A DNA stretch of 64,000 bases from Molanna angustata (GCA_963576475.1 OY754982.1:22308336-22372335), one strand, 5' to 3'; shown: positions 34,058 through 45,867, counted from the first letter of the stretch. Numbers and translations are program-made. Notes: generated by a model not told the origin, from the letters alone.

Positions 34058-34259
34058 TTTCGTACGTGACCTGACAGATTCAAAACGACGCAATGACTAA
34101 ATAATAGCTAAGTTCTCTTTTCTATGATAATAGCATAAATCCTACTACTTTCAATTGTTTTGAGATTCTAAATTCAAACAAATTTGAATATCAAACAGTT
34201 CCAAATTCAAAGCTGCCGGTAAATATGTAAACGACAGAACTCAAAAAGCATGCCCTAGT

Positions 34260-36690
34260 AAAGGCTTATTTCATACATATAAAACTCAACTGAGTATTTG
34301 AAAAATTCTGTGTACTAAATAACAGCAGGTTTGATCTTTTAGTTAGCTTTTATTCCATAAATACTCGGTTCATTTTATATTACAAAGACAAAGTAGTAAA
34401 GAACGAGTTATGGTCAGTAGGATACTAAAAATAAATTAGTCTTCTATATAGATCAGACACGGGAACAAGGTTTCCGATGTTGCATGTAAGATAACTTCTT
34501 TAAAGTGGAATTGGGCTGACCATGTAGCGAGTAAAGCAGATGATCAATGAACCAAACATACTCGATGGAGTGGCCACCGAGAACTGAATGTAGAAACTCA
34601 GGATGACCGTTAATTCTTCAAACAAGATGTGCATCTTCTTCTTGGTCATATAGCCATGTAGAAATTATTACAATCGAGGCTAGATCTACAGTTTTTGACA
34701 CCTGGCAAACTAAAATAATAAAGCTTACTTGAAGTTCTTTCTTCCATTTTGGCATGTGAATTTTCACAACAAAATTCACATGCCAAAACGGTTAATATGA
34801 CCAACCACAAAATATCCGCCGAGTATTTAAACTCTTTCTTCTAATTTATTTGGTTCCCCATATATATTTGTGCCTAGCACAACTACACTATTTGAACCTA
34901 TGGTGGATCTGAACTTGAATGTGAACAAACTATTCCAATAGCCTACTTTAATTTAATATTCTCTCTGGAGGCCCAAACAATAGGTATTTAGGACAGTGAA
35001 AATAAAAAAAAACATAACATATTTTTCAGATTTTTATATTATGTATTTCCTAAATATTAGATAAACATGCTCATATGACAGAGTATCATGTAAATTTCTA
35101 ATCGTTCACAATTTTATGTATTTAAAAAATAAAAATATTTACAAAAATACAAATGCCAACCGCGTTGTAGTTTCTTATAAAAATGTAATAAAGATATCAA
35201 AAAATGCTGAAAATAATATATTTAAAAAATACAAATACATATAACAAATAAAAGAATTCATTGGAATTATTGAATAATGTAAAATCGAAATTAATTTTGT
35301 TTTATTTAAAAGTTTTAAGTGCATTTAACAAGTTAGTATTGTTTGTAAAAATTCAGTCAGGACCATCTTAAAATTAAGGGGATGTTTTTGTTATAAAAGC
35401 TGAGGATGTAATAAAGCTTAATAGTTAAATGTGGCAAAAGCCTTTATTTTTACTTTTTAGTATAAAATCGTTGTGTGGTGATGAATTGGTGTAGAAAATT
35501 ACTATAATAATTAGTCTTATTTGTAATCATAACTTTTATTTCTACCCCAATATTTATTATTTAATAATTTATTGATGTCTTGTGAATATTATGTTATTTT
35601 AAAAATGCATTGGAATAAATTGATCAACACATGTTATACAATATGTGTAATTGAATGATGATGTACAATTGCATAGACTAATTTTACAGACTTTTAAAAT
35701 TGAAAGGTATTATTAATGTTTTCAAAATTATACATACATACCATCATACTATGTATGTTTATCACAGGGTGGATAAAGAGAACGGGGGGGAAACAGTGAA
35801 ATTAACCTCTAAATGAGTTTGGTCGTACCCGTATGGCAGGAAATGTCATTGCAAATTGGAGTATGGTCGTACCGATACGGCTAGAGAAATGAAGTGAAGA
35901 TTTTTTTTACTAGAGTACGAATATTTTTGACACTGCAACCAATAGTTGAAGACATCTGAAATAATCAGACGATATTTCAATATAATTTTTTTTTTCACCC
36001 GATTATTGTGTCAGGAGTCGACAAACGTAATACTTTTCAAAATAAAACTCACTCCGTATAGGTATGTACATCACACCAAAACTCACTCTCATGGAGGTTA
36101 AAACCCTTTTTTTTTGTTAAAACCCCATATCATGGATATAAGTAATTATCTTAAGATATTATTGAACTCCATATGAAAATTATATCTATGATATGGGTAA
36201 TCGTGAGGGTTTTGATTTCAAGGTTTGACGGGACATGCCCCGTTAACTCCTCATTTACATTTGTGCACCATATGACAAATATTCATTGTTCATTCAAGCT
36301 TCTTACGAACCCCGCTTTCGTTATATCATTCACATTCTTTCGTTGGTCAAATCCGACTTCTTTCTCTATTTTTTCATCTATACATATGCTTCTTTGCTTT
36401 ATCAGTCATCCTTCAATCATTTTTTCAATGTAATGACGTTCATTCTTTAATTTATGTCCTTTCCATTTTAAATTCTTTCATAATATATTTCAATATGTCC
36501 TCATATCATACATACCCTGTCATTGTCATAATTTGAAGTCTTATAAACATCAAAATCAGCACTACAATTGCACTGTGAATTATAAATGTTGTATTAATTT
36601 GAATGTCTATGAAATATATCTTAGTGTCTTATGTGATATGAATTTATTTATGAAAAAAATAACAGTTTATTCATTAAGTTTTATTTTTAC
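34260..36690. other. Intergenic DNA with LINE fragments
   Basis: 34452-34590 (+) encodes VSDVACKITSLKWNWADHVA and TKHTRWSGHREL, an RTE-like LINE fragment with one stop. 36125-36242 is one arm of the repeat described at 29945-30275. Otherwise AT-rich, with no gene seen. Confidence 0.6.
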
Positions 36691-36699
36691 ATTTGAAAA

Positions 36700-37500
36700 A
36701 AAAAAGAAAAAAAACATAGACCTGATAAAGACATTGAAAGAAGAGTTATGGCAGGTAATAGAATAAACGGAGCTCTCAGACCAGTAATGTCCGATCCAAG
36801 CATCTCAAAGGAAGCCAAAATTGCCGTACATAATGCAATTGTAGTGCCCACTTTGATGTATGCCAGTGAAACATGGACGTGGCAAAAGACGCATGATAGT
36901 AGAATAAATGCTGTAGAAATGAGATCACTAAGAAGAGTATGTAATAGAACGATATATGATAGAATAAAAAATGAGGACATAAGGAGGGAATGCAAGATGA
37001 AGAAGAGTATTATAAGTAAAATGAAAGTGAATTCCTTGAGGTGGTTTGGACATATTGAAAGAATGAATGATGAACGACTGACCAAAAAAATATACATGGG
37101 TGTAAGAGATGGAATGAATACCAGGGGCCGCCCCAGAAAGGGATGGCATGACCATGTGAATGATATTTTGAAAGAAGGAAATACATACATACATACATAC
37201 ATACATACCATCACGCCATGTCCCTTACGGGGTAAGCAGAGAGAATTGAGCGCCATACTTCTCTATTTTTGCACACATTTCTGGCTTCCTTTACATCCAT
37301 GCATCGTCTCATACATGCTCGTCGAAGGAAATATAAGAAGCTTGAATAATCGAAGAGCATGTATGAGACGATGCTTGGATGTAAAGGAAGCTAGGAATGT
37401 GTGCAAAAATAGAGGAGTATGGCGCTCGGTTCTCTCTACTTACCCTGTAAGGGATATGGCATGATGGTATGTATGTATGTATGTATGTATGTAGGTATAT
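36700..37500 (+). mobile_element. RTE-like LINE, 3' half of ORF2 with 3' end
   Basis: The open frame from about 36700 reads KDIERRVMAGNRINGALRPV, EAKIAVHNAIVVPTLMYASE, RRVCNRTIYDRIKNEDIRRE, SLRWFGHIERMNDERLTKKI and GRPRKGWHDHV, the reverse-transcriptase thumb and C-terminal region of an RTE-like LINE. It is broken at 37184-37323 by an inverted piece of the same family and resumes with NIRSLNNRRACMRRCLDVKE to VWRSVLSTYPVRDMA. The 3' end is a (GTAT)n tail at 37469-37492 rather than poly(A). Fragments of this family lie at 30050, 57355 and 63300. Confidence 0.8.
37184..37323 (-). mobile_element. 140-bp 5'-truncated LINE 3' end inserted in inverted orientation
   Basis: The reverse complement matches the 3' end of the host LINE: GAGCATGTATGAGACGATGC to GGCGTGATGGTATGTATG. 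It is flanked by the 10-bp duplication GAAGGAAATA (37174-37183 and 37324-37333). Confidence 0.85.
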
Positions 37501-37595
37501 TATATTATTATAAAAATTCACATGAAATGCATTGAATATAATATGTAGGTTACGTTCAAATTTTTTATAAGAATGGTCAATATATTTTATACTTA

Positions 37596-37761
37596 CAGTG
37601 TTATTTATAAAAAAAAAACTTGGTTCAATTGAACCCGGTTCAAAGTCTTATTCTGAAATTCAAATATTCTTATAAGAAATTCTTATAAGAATATTTGAAT
37701 TTCAGAATAAGACTATGAAACGGGTTCAATTGAACCAAGTTTTTTTTTATAAATAACACTG
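37596..37761. mobile_element. Fully palindromic MITE, AGTGTTATTTATAAA family, copy 2
   Basis: A 166-bp near-perfect hairpin: CAGTGTTATTTATAAA at the left, the complement at the right, centre ATTCTTATAAGAA..TTCTTATAAGAAT. It shares ends and GGTTCAATTGAACC blocks with 21454-21804. Confidence 0.8.
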
Positions 37762-37764
37762 TTA

Positions 37765-39980
37765 GTGATTATATTCTGAGAAAACATACAATGTAATCAT
37801 GATTTGATATTTCTGAAGGAAATGGAGTAAAAATCATTAACATATAATTTACAATTATGTAAAAAAAAAACAAATCCTTAATACAAATTAGTTATATAAA
37901 AACTTGTATCAAAACTCAGTCTATTTAGATTTTGACTTTTATTTTAAAAATTATAAAAATACACCTATTATTAATTAGTTAAAATCAATTCCCTTCAATG
38001 GAGGTAATATTTGAAATAAATAACAGTAATTATTTTTATAAAACAATGATTATGTAAAAACCAGAAGGTTTGCCATTCATTTTCAAAATTGAATATACTA
38101 CCTGAAAAAGCTGGAGTTCAGCCTCACAAGCGACTCCTCACTGCGGAAATGATAGATTTTAGGGGCTCAGAAAAGAATAATAAAGGAATGTACTACCAAT
38201 AACTGAAATGACATTAAAGTTTATCAGTATAGATTATTTATGAACTACAGACATATTATGCAAAACATAATCAATCAATAATTTTGAAGTTTTTTTAAAT
38301 TTATATCATTAATTCTCTATTTATTTTTATATGGAAGCATACATTTTAATTCCTTGAAACTTCAACTGTCAACATAAAAAAATGTGACAAGCACATATTT
38401 TTTCACAGAATTCTTAAATATGACTAAATTTATTCCAAATAATAAACCTTCTGGGAAGTGAAAAGGCTTTAATGATATTTCAGACAGATTATTGATTCAA
38501 TTATAACGGTTCCTCAAACTTAATAATAGATCACTCTGCATTAATAATAGGTACCTACTTAAAAAAGACATCTCAAATGTTCACTGTTATATTTTTAAAT
38601 CACTCTCGAAAATTCATAAAATTTTAAAGGCATACATAATATTATAAGTTGGTTGAATAAATATCAATACAAGAACATCAATATTAAAATGGTTAAATAT
38701 ATTTTAATAATATATATATTATATATTTATTTTGACTACATTATATAATAAAAACACACAATACTTTCAATAATCTACACAAATACACACATTGTTCCAT
38801 CTTTTTTAAAATACAACTAAAATAATCTACTTTTAAATTCACTAATGAAGACTTTTTTCTATTTACGTACAAATATACAAATTATTATTTATAATAAGTA
38901 GTGAAATAAAGTTGGTATGTATTTTTAAAATAATATTATGGCATCATTCCATAGATCATTTATACTAAATAAAAGTTTAAAAAGAAAAGTTATGCAACTA
39001 CTTTTTTTAATTATCTCTTCAATGGATCACAAATCTATGAAAAAGACAGATGAAAGCAATTTAGATGCTTGACGTTGCTACTAAAAATATATATTATAAA
39101 TAATGTAATAAAATCAGAATATTATTGGAAATAGTAATATAGTTGAAAATAGAATAACATGCAAAAAAAAAGATACTAGTTTATTTTCAAATGCTATAAT
39201 TTGGTTCTGATCAACTATAACTTCCACTACTGTGGAATAGTGAAGACTAATAAGTTCAAAATTTATATCACACTTTTTTTTAGATGAAATCGTAATGCGA
39301 AGTAAATTCACAAAAGAAAGTTAAAATTATTACATTACAATGAATCTACACCATATTTTGTATATCATTTCATTTTAAAACAATGAAATCACAATAAAAA
39401 TTTAAGCATAGAAAAAAAATGGGTGTTATATAATTATGTGCTTGTAGCATAGATATAATATATTATATTAAACAATTCCTATAAAAATAGGAACATTATT
39501 CATTGATTCAACAATTGTTTGTAAAAATAAATACATCAACATAATAAAAATTCAAAAGAAAATAATATTCGAACATTCGAGTAAAATATTTTTTTACCTT
39601 TTTTTAAGAAATTTTATCTTTTAAATGATAATTTAAATTTCATCTTATTTAAGAGGTTTATCTTTTTATTTACAAATCAATAAGACATATAAATCAAGAT
39701 ATAAAAATATTTAGAAAGGAATTTTTTCACCGGAAACGGTTCGTCTGACTAACAAGAACTATTGTAGCCAATTTTTTTTTTTGTAATATCCAATTTCATA
39801 AATGAATTGTGGAATTCTATGACATTCTAGAGAGATTTCAAACGATCTTTTCATTTGATATTTTGCCTTTCATTTTGCAAGAAATATCTCATTAATATTA
39901 GTATAATAACAATAATAAATTGTCTCTATATACAGAAGCCATTTTTAATATCTGAAGTTGATATGATATTTGATTTTCTC
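37765..39980 (-). other. Daam 3' UTR and downstream sequence (extent unknown)
   Basis: AT-rich with no open frame. The Daam transcript must end here or further left. Several AATAAA on the minus strand are possible signals, but none stands out, so no site is assigned. Confidence 0.5.
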
Positions 39981-40337
39981 TCAATTCCTTCCCCCGACTT
40001 GCGCCCTTTCCCTAGAGTCTTCCCTGCAAATGGCTCTAGGAGGCGAGTCTCTTCCGGCTTTCTGACTCGCTTTGGACCCTTTCCTTGCCCTCTTGAACTT
40101 AGCCATGTCTTCTCCGAACACGTCGCCTGTTCGGAGAGCGGATATCAAGTCGTCGAATTCTCCTTTAGCTTGTCCGTTTGAGGTGACAACGTCTTTCCCA
40201 GAATCACCGTTGACATGGATGATAGTCTGTCCATTGGATGCCCCATTAGAATGATTAGATTTGCTCAAACCCAAAGATTTGGACACAGACGATAGAAGAC
40301 TGGATGCTTGTTTTCTTTCAATTGTTCGTTTCTTGAG
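39981..40337 (-). CDS. Daam: Daam exon: DAD and C terminus (last coding exon)
   Basis: 118 codons and TGA at 39983-39981. The acceptor is TTTTTGCAG at about 40338. Begins LKKRTIERKQASSLLSS. A Ser/Asn/Gly-rich linker follows, then the autoregulatory DAD (EFDDLISALRTGDVFGED, residues 1042-1060 of the visible protein) and the basic cluster KFKRARKGSK needed for N-terminal binding. It ends QVGGRN. Visible residues 983-1100. Confidence 0.93.
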   Translation of the reverse strand, partial: LKKRTIERKQASSLLSSVSKSLGLSKSNHSNGASNGQTIIHVNGDSGKDVVTSNGQAKGEFDDLISALRTGDVFGEDMAKFKRARKGSKASQKAGRDSPPRAICREDSRERAQVGGRN

Positions 40338-40502
40338 CTGCAAAAATAAAACATATTTTGAATATTTTTAACTTATTTTTTAGACCAGAGACTATCAAAC
40401 AATTGCTAATCAGATATACAAAAAATTATGCACATAAATACAAAAGACAATCAGTAGGTACCTACATTTTAATTTAAGAGACATAACATTTTATTAAACT
40501 TT

Positions 40503-40735
40503 AAAGGTGTCTGTTAGAAGGATTCTACCAACCAAAATGACTGTCTATGGAAGACGTGATGTCTTCTAGTAAATATAAAAATCACGCTTTATACTATAAT
40601 TGACGTATTAAAATAGCAATTTTCAACACTTTGTGGGCTGTTATCTCCGAAAGCCACCACTACTAAGGGTTTGTATTATCCAATCGTTGTTTCCTGCTGT
40701 GATGTCCTTTAACAGAAATAAAAAATCAGCCTTTA
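40503..40735 (+). repeat. Dispersed repeat of unknown class, copy 2 (Daam intron)
   Basis: Same blocks as 21808-22075, without the internal duplication. No coding content. Confidence 0.6.
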
Positions 40736-40899
40736 TACTATAAAATAATTTTTATTGTCGTTGGCTCTTGGTCTATTTTATTTGTAATAAATAGTATAAA
40801 TAAGAAATCAAACAACAATAAGAAGATTAAACAAAATAACAATTTACAGCAATAGAAACGAAGATATCTTTAGTGGTCTCGAAGAAGAACTTTACATCC

Positions 40900-41170
40900 T
40901 TCAAATTGTTTTGCTATGGTTATAGTGCCCTTCTATCTGACATTACTGCTGAATAAGAAAATAGAAATTCCAGAGTGTCCTTGGTCCTCTCTCGAATGCC
41001 CAGTTTTACAGTCACAGGCACAGTAATCTCGCGGCAATCCATGTCTGTGAATATTATTTTCACCGACATTTATTGTCATTTTTTGCACTATTGTGCCGAG
41101 ACCAAAAGTCTAGAGGAGCTTCTAGAGCTACTCTTCGTGCCATGCATTCTTTGTCATTCTTACTAGCGTT
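40900..41170 (+). mobile_element. 3' UTR piece of an RNase H-type LINE (Daam intron)
   Basis: TCTAGAGCTACTCTTCGTGC..CATGCATT and the preceding TTTTTGCACTATTGTGCCGAG match, in reverse orientation, 62637-62720, which follows a recognisable LINE C-terminal coding region there. Confidence 0.55.
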
Positions 41171-41265
41171 CTGTGAAGGGGCTGTTTTCAGTCTCCATAT
41201 GCAGAGCGGGTGGAGGTGAGTATAGCTAATAGAAGCGAAGATGTAAAAAAACTTAATGAATTTAC

Positions 41266-41451
41266 CTCCTGTTCTTGCTTGATTCTCTTCTCATCCTCTT
41301 CCTGTCTTCTCTTGGCAGCCTGATTCTCAGCTCGAGCCTCTGCTAATGCTGTAAGGAATGTGTCCAAAGCACCAAAGAATTCCTCAGGTTGAGTTGTGGC
41401 AGCGTCTTCACCAAATAATCTTACAGCACCCTCAAAACGAGACTTCATATC
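41266..41451 (-). CDS. Daam: Daam exon: end of FH2 and post-FH2 helix
   Basis: 62 codons, phase 0/0, TTTTACAG acceptor and GTAAAT donor. DMKSRFEGAVRLFGEDAATT..PEEFFGALDTFL is the C-terminal FH2 helix bundle. The charged helix AKRRQEEDEKRIKQEQE leads to the tail. Visible residues 921-982. Confidence 0.93.
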
Positions 41452-41769
41452 CTGTAAAATACAATACAGTTATATCAATGAACAATTGATAAACTAATCT
41501 TTCCTTTATTTCTATTATAAGAAATTGACATTTCAATATATTTCTCATTTATTCCCATACCACAAAGGTACTTTTAATAATCATGACAAATAAAAGGAAT
41601 TATATTTGTTAGTTCTTTTAAAATATAATAATTAATTCAAGGTGCTGTTTTTATTTATTGTTATTGCTTCAAAGATTTATCCTTATTAAAAATAATGAAT
41701 AGGTACATTAAACATAATTATAATTAATTATATCTAAAAATCAGTAATAATGAATACATGTAGAGTCAT

Positions 41770-42430
41770 CAGAGATTTTTGAACGTTAATAATCAGGAAT
41801 CATTAAGGTTGATAGGTAATAAAGACCTCTTCAGGGCTTCAATTCTCGACGTCGGGCGGCGAATGTTCCTGAAGTTGCAAATTATGGTGTTTTTCACATC
41901 AATCGTACCTGAACACTTTCGAACAGCGTTTCAATCTGAATGGTGTTTTAAATGTCAAATGTCATTTATCATATATGTCTCTTTTTAGGTTATATTTCCA
42001 TTGAAAGACAACAATCGGACAGTGGTGTATATAATGAGATCTGATCTTCTATTGGAAATTGTTGAATGATATTTTTATAAATTAACCTCTTTGTGAATGC
42101 ATATTGTCATCATAAATAATGTCAACTGACATATTAGATACCAAAGAAACAAATAGAAGTCATCATAAAATAAAAATAAATAAAATAAATAAATAAATAT
42201 AATCATTCCACAGATAAAATATAAGTCAACAGATATTATAACTGTCAGAGCGTTTCGACAACTTTACCGAGCGTTTGATGCGTACACACAACGTTCAATC
42301 TGAACGCAGTGTCTTTCGGGCGTCTGTTTCCGGTCATTATGTACAGCTTGGAGCGTTCACTAAGTGCGCTCGGCGTTCATTGTGAGCGCAACCCAGAGCT
42401 TATCATTTGATATGTCATGTTTCTGTATGG
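41770..42430. other. Daam intron sequence, unassigned moderately GC-rich patches
   Basis: 41845-41960 and 42240-42400 have repeated GAGCGTTT / GCGTTCA / CGAACGC words (for example GAGCGTTCACTAAGTGCGCT), suggesting a decayed DNA transposon next to the element at 42502. No clear ends or coding frame. Confidence 0.35.
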
Positions 42431-42501
42431 GTTTCTGTTTGTTGCATTTTATTTTGATCTAATGAATAATTTACAATTGATCTGCTCATTCTTTTGAGGA
42501 A

Positions 42502-43193
42502 GTGTAAGGTAAGGCGGGCATGGAAGCTAAAATTCATCGGCCGATAATAATCGGCCGATGAATTTATCGGCCGATCGGTTCTAACGCGCATGGAAGCTTA
42601 TAGAATGGCCGATAATAATCGGCCGATGAATTTATCGGCCGATCGGTTCTAACGCGCATGGAAGCTTATAGAATCATACGATTGGAAATAACACGGCGGT
42701 CAACATTCACATATTTAAAATACAATATGAATACTCACAATTTATTAAGTGGAATATTTATTAATCAATTAAGTAATAACTTACCCAATTCAGTTCTTTT
42801 ATTATGATTTAGCTGTTCCCAACCAGTTATTGATATTTCACATAATTTTTTATCATACAATGAAGGACTTGCTTCAACATATATAATTAATTTATTTCAT
42901 CCATGTTTTCTGACATTTCGTTTGACAACACTGACAACGTACTTCTCGATCTACTGCGCTCGGACGATTAAATTATCGGTGAGCATGCGCCATGCGCGCC
43001 CTCTCATACAACAGGCTTGGTTACAAAAAATCAGCCGATCTCGATCGGCCGATTTTTTTGTGTCTCGTCACAGATTTTTAAATCGGCCGATTCTGTTAGC
43101 TTTCATGCGCGCTCTTACATGTAATTCCTATGTTGTAGCTCACCGATAATTAATCGGCCGATGAAATTAGCTTCCATGCGCGCCTACCTTCAC
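42502..43193. mobile_element. MITE rich in ATCGGCCGAT palindromes (Daam intron)
   Basis: The ends are inverted: GTGTAAGGTAAGGCGGGCAT then GGAAGCTAA at the left, and the complement of GTGAAGGTAGGCGCGCATGG, AAGCTAA at the right. At least eight ATCGGCCGAT decamers occur, mostly near the ends. The block from GGAAGCTTA to CGCGCAT is tandemly duplicated (starts 42522, 42592, 42660). About 690 bp, without a transposase. No target duplication could be established. Confidence 0.8.
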
Positions 43194-43549
43194 TGGGTAA
43201 TATTATTTGTAGTACTTAATTGTTATTAATATCATTAATAAATCGGGCATCACCATAAAAAATATGTTCAATTATAATTATATTTCACTTCAAAAACTAT
43301 AAAAAAATCATTTAAATTAAATGTGAGTAATACCAGCGCCATATCGATAAACTAGTAAGTTTGAAGTTTTCAAAGTGACACGTTTTTCAAAATGACACTG
43401 GATATACTTTCAAATATGATAGGATTATGACAAAATATATTTGATTCTTTAACAATGTATTGAATCATAGCATGACAGTTAAACTTAGTTCCCATCAGTC
43501 AATTATGAATTCAATTACTTAAATTTTAATATTTATCTTCAATTTTAAC

Positions 43550-43798
43550 CTGGAATTGGTCTTCGAGTTCAGCAAATCTACAGTTTGCTCCCGCATAGAA
43601 CTCCTCCATGACTGGTAAGAATCTATCACCAGAGCTGGGTTCCCCTGGTCTCTGGGACCTCTGGAAGTCCATCTCCCTCCTAATGTCTCCTAATCCTGTC
43701 CTCAATGTTGCCATATCCTTCTCCAGTTGGGCCAGAGCAACTTTGGAAGCCTCCCGACAGTGCGGCAAGTCCTCCTCCAGTAACACAACATCTTTGAA
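43550..43798 (-). CDS. Daam: Daam exon: FH2 C-terminal half
   Basis: 83 codons, phase 0/0, acceptor ATTACAG, donor GTTAAA. FKDVVLLEEDLPHCREASKV, LEKDMATLRTGLGDIRREM and GDRFLPVMEEFYAGANCRFA correspond to the FH2 region between the coiled segment and the post domain. Visible residues 838-920. Confidence 0.93.
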
Positions 43799-44018
43799 CT
43801 GTAATACAATTTTTGATAATATTATATGAATAGTAAATAAATTAGGAGATTCATTGACTTGAACAATGTCTTTGTGAGAGCCCAATTGTCAAAAAAGGCA
43901 TTATACCTTTCCGCTAGTATTGTGATTGTTAATAAAGACATATTATACAAACACAGTTTTATTATATACACTGTGTTAATGAAAATACTTCTAAATAAAT
44001 CTGTGTGTATATTATGTA

Positions 44019-44444
44019 CTAGTACATTCGTCCTTTTCCTCGTGACTGAGGTAAGCGGCTGTAGTCCGTCGCCACACGTATGGCCCGCCTCCATGCCAAT
44101 CTGTTTTGGGCTGAACGCAGAGCACCAGTCACCGAAGACCCCATTGTGGACTTAACCAAATCACTCCATCTGGTCGGTGAGCGACCACGAGATCTCCGTC
44201 CTTCCACGCTGCCCATCACAACAAGCTTCTCGAGGCAGTCTGGTTCCCTTCTGGCAATGTGTCCAAAGAATTGAAGGATACATCTGTAACATATCGTCGA
44301 TAGACGATTCTCGATCTTCAGCTCGTCTAGAATTGACACATCCGTTCTTCTGGCTGTCCATGGGGATGTGCAATATACGCCTCCAGCACCACATATAGAA
44401 AGCATCGATCTATTATGTACTATGCAATCGTAAAAAAAATACAA
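44019..44444 (-). mobile_element. RTE-like LINE, ORF2 C-terminal remnant (Daam intron)
   Basis: Reads TDVSILDELKIENRLSTICY, QFFGHIARREPDCLEKLVVM, RSRGRSPTRWSDLVKSTMG and AQNRLAWRRAIRVATD to a stop after GKGRMY. The GHIARR, RGRSPTRWSD and W.R blocks are the C terminus of an insect RTE-like LINE polyprotein. The frame is intact over this span and 5'-truncated. Confidence 0.85.
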
Positions 44445-44699
44445 TTAAGTTGCAAAAGTTTGATGATACAGCTTATAATTTATTTACATTTAAATTATTT
44501 TATTATATTTATCATTTTATAAGTAGTTTATATTATGTAAATATAGTCAGTTTTATACACTGGCAAAACGGAATTATCATTAACCATCATCAGGTCTTCT
44601 GCTGTGTGATGATCTCATTGGCATATCTCAACATATGAGGAGATATGCCAATGAGGCCGCTGCTGGAGTGGGATGGCCTAATGGTGAAGTGCTCAGACT

Positions 44700-44765
44700 C
44701 GTAAAGTAAGTATACACTGGCAGGCTTATTGCCATTAGGCAATTTCTTTCAACCAACTAGTTACT
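44700..44765 (-). repeat. LINE/SINE tail with TTGCC..GGCAA hairpin
   Basis: ACACTGGCAGGCTTATTGCC and ATTAGGCAATTTCTTTCAAC match in reverse the tails at 19960, 20752, 31685, 32110 and 57215. Confidence 0.6.
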
Positions 44766-45221
44766 GTTTTAAAAAAAATCCTGAGTCTTTTATCGTTGCT
44801 CTGTTTATGTTATATACACTGAAAATTCGTGATCATAATAAAACCATAGAATAATAATAGTATAGAATACTTTTTAGCCTGCAGTAAACGCGACTGCTTT
44901 ATGTTGACTAATTTGGTAAACATTTTGCTACGAGCATTCAGTAATCATTTGGCCGTCTGCGTGATACGTTCTCCAAATAGGGAATTTTTTAACTGCTTGC
45001 AAAATTATTTACGCAGTCATAACGAGTAGTACTACATATACGAACAATGTCTACCAGCAGAGTCATACATATATTGCTTCACTTTTTCAGCGAGGTATTG
45101 TATGGGAATGAGTATTCTATAGTTTTCTTATTATTCTATGAATAAAACTTGGAATAACTTATAAGATAGCAAATTGGTACCTACATAAGTAATTAAAATT
45201 TATACAAAACTATGTACTGAC

Positions 45222-45345
45222 CTTTGCTTCCAGTATCTGTACAAGATAGTGTAAAAGTGTAGTATTCCTGGCCTGACTGGATTTGGTGTCTGTCAATCTA
45301 TTGAGAGATGCCAACCTAAAACCTGACGCATTACCACGTGCACCC
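45222..45345 (-). CDS. Daam: Daam exon: FH2 core
   Basis: 124 bp. The first G completes an Arg codon from the previous exon. [20 protein letters not shown] and [15 protein letters not shown] match the FH2 core (G.A.GF....L..L.DTKS, LL.YL), the surface contacting actin and the dimer partner. Acceptor TTCCAG, donor GTCAGT. Visible residues 796-837. Confidence 0.93.
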
Positions 45346-45428
45346 CTGGAATGGAATTATATCCATTTTGATTATTTCAAAATAACTTAATTTTATTTTA
45401 TTTAACTCGTTACGGATATTAAGGAAAT

Positions 45429-45842
45429 ATTATTTGATCAGTATGATAGTTTATAACAAAACTGTGTTCATCTGCCCAAGTCAGATAATTATTTGATCAG
45501 TATGATAGTTTATAACAAAACTGTGTTCATCTGCCCAAGTCAGATAATTTTTTGATCAGTATGATAGTTTATAACAAAACTGTGTTCATCTGCCCAAGTC
45601 AGATAATTATTTGATCAGTATGATAGTTTATAACAAAACTGTGTTCATCTGCCTAAGTCAGATAATTTTTTGATCAGTATGATAGTTTATAACAAAACTG
45701 TGTTCATCTGCCTAAGTCAGATAATTTTTTGATCAGTATGATAGTTTATAACAAAACTGTGTTCATCTGCCCAAGTCAGATAATTATTTGATCAGTATGA
45801 TAGTTTATAACAAAACTGTTTTCATCTGCCCAAGTCAGATAA
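45429..45842. repeat. 59-bp tandem array, 7 units (Daam intron)
   Basis: Units start at 45429, 45488, 45547, 45606, 45665, 45724 and 45783. The unit contains TTTGATCAGTATGATAGTTT, CAAAACTGTGTTCATCTGCC and AAGTCAGATAAT. Copies differ at only a few positions, so the array is young. Confidence 0.93.
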
Positions 45843-45867
45843 TTTTTTTTTTGACAATTTTTTTATC

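Larger units (their letters stand above)
30962..34258 (-). mobile_element. Mariner (Tc1/mariner) element interrupted by a foldback-like insertion
   Basis: The terminal inverted repeats are GGCATGCCTTTTAAGTTTTG (about 30965) and the complement of ACGACAGAACTC..GCATGCCC (34231-34255), flanked by TA on both sides (30960-30961 and 34259-34260). Removing the insertion 31331-33295 plus one 9-bp duplication leaves about 1.32 kb, the usual mariner length. The transposase reads on the minus strand and has several stops or frameshifts. Confidence 0.85.
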
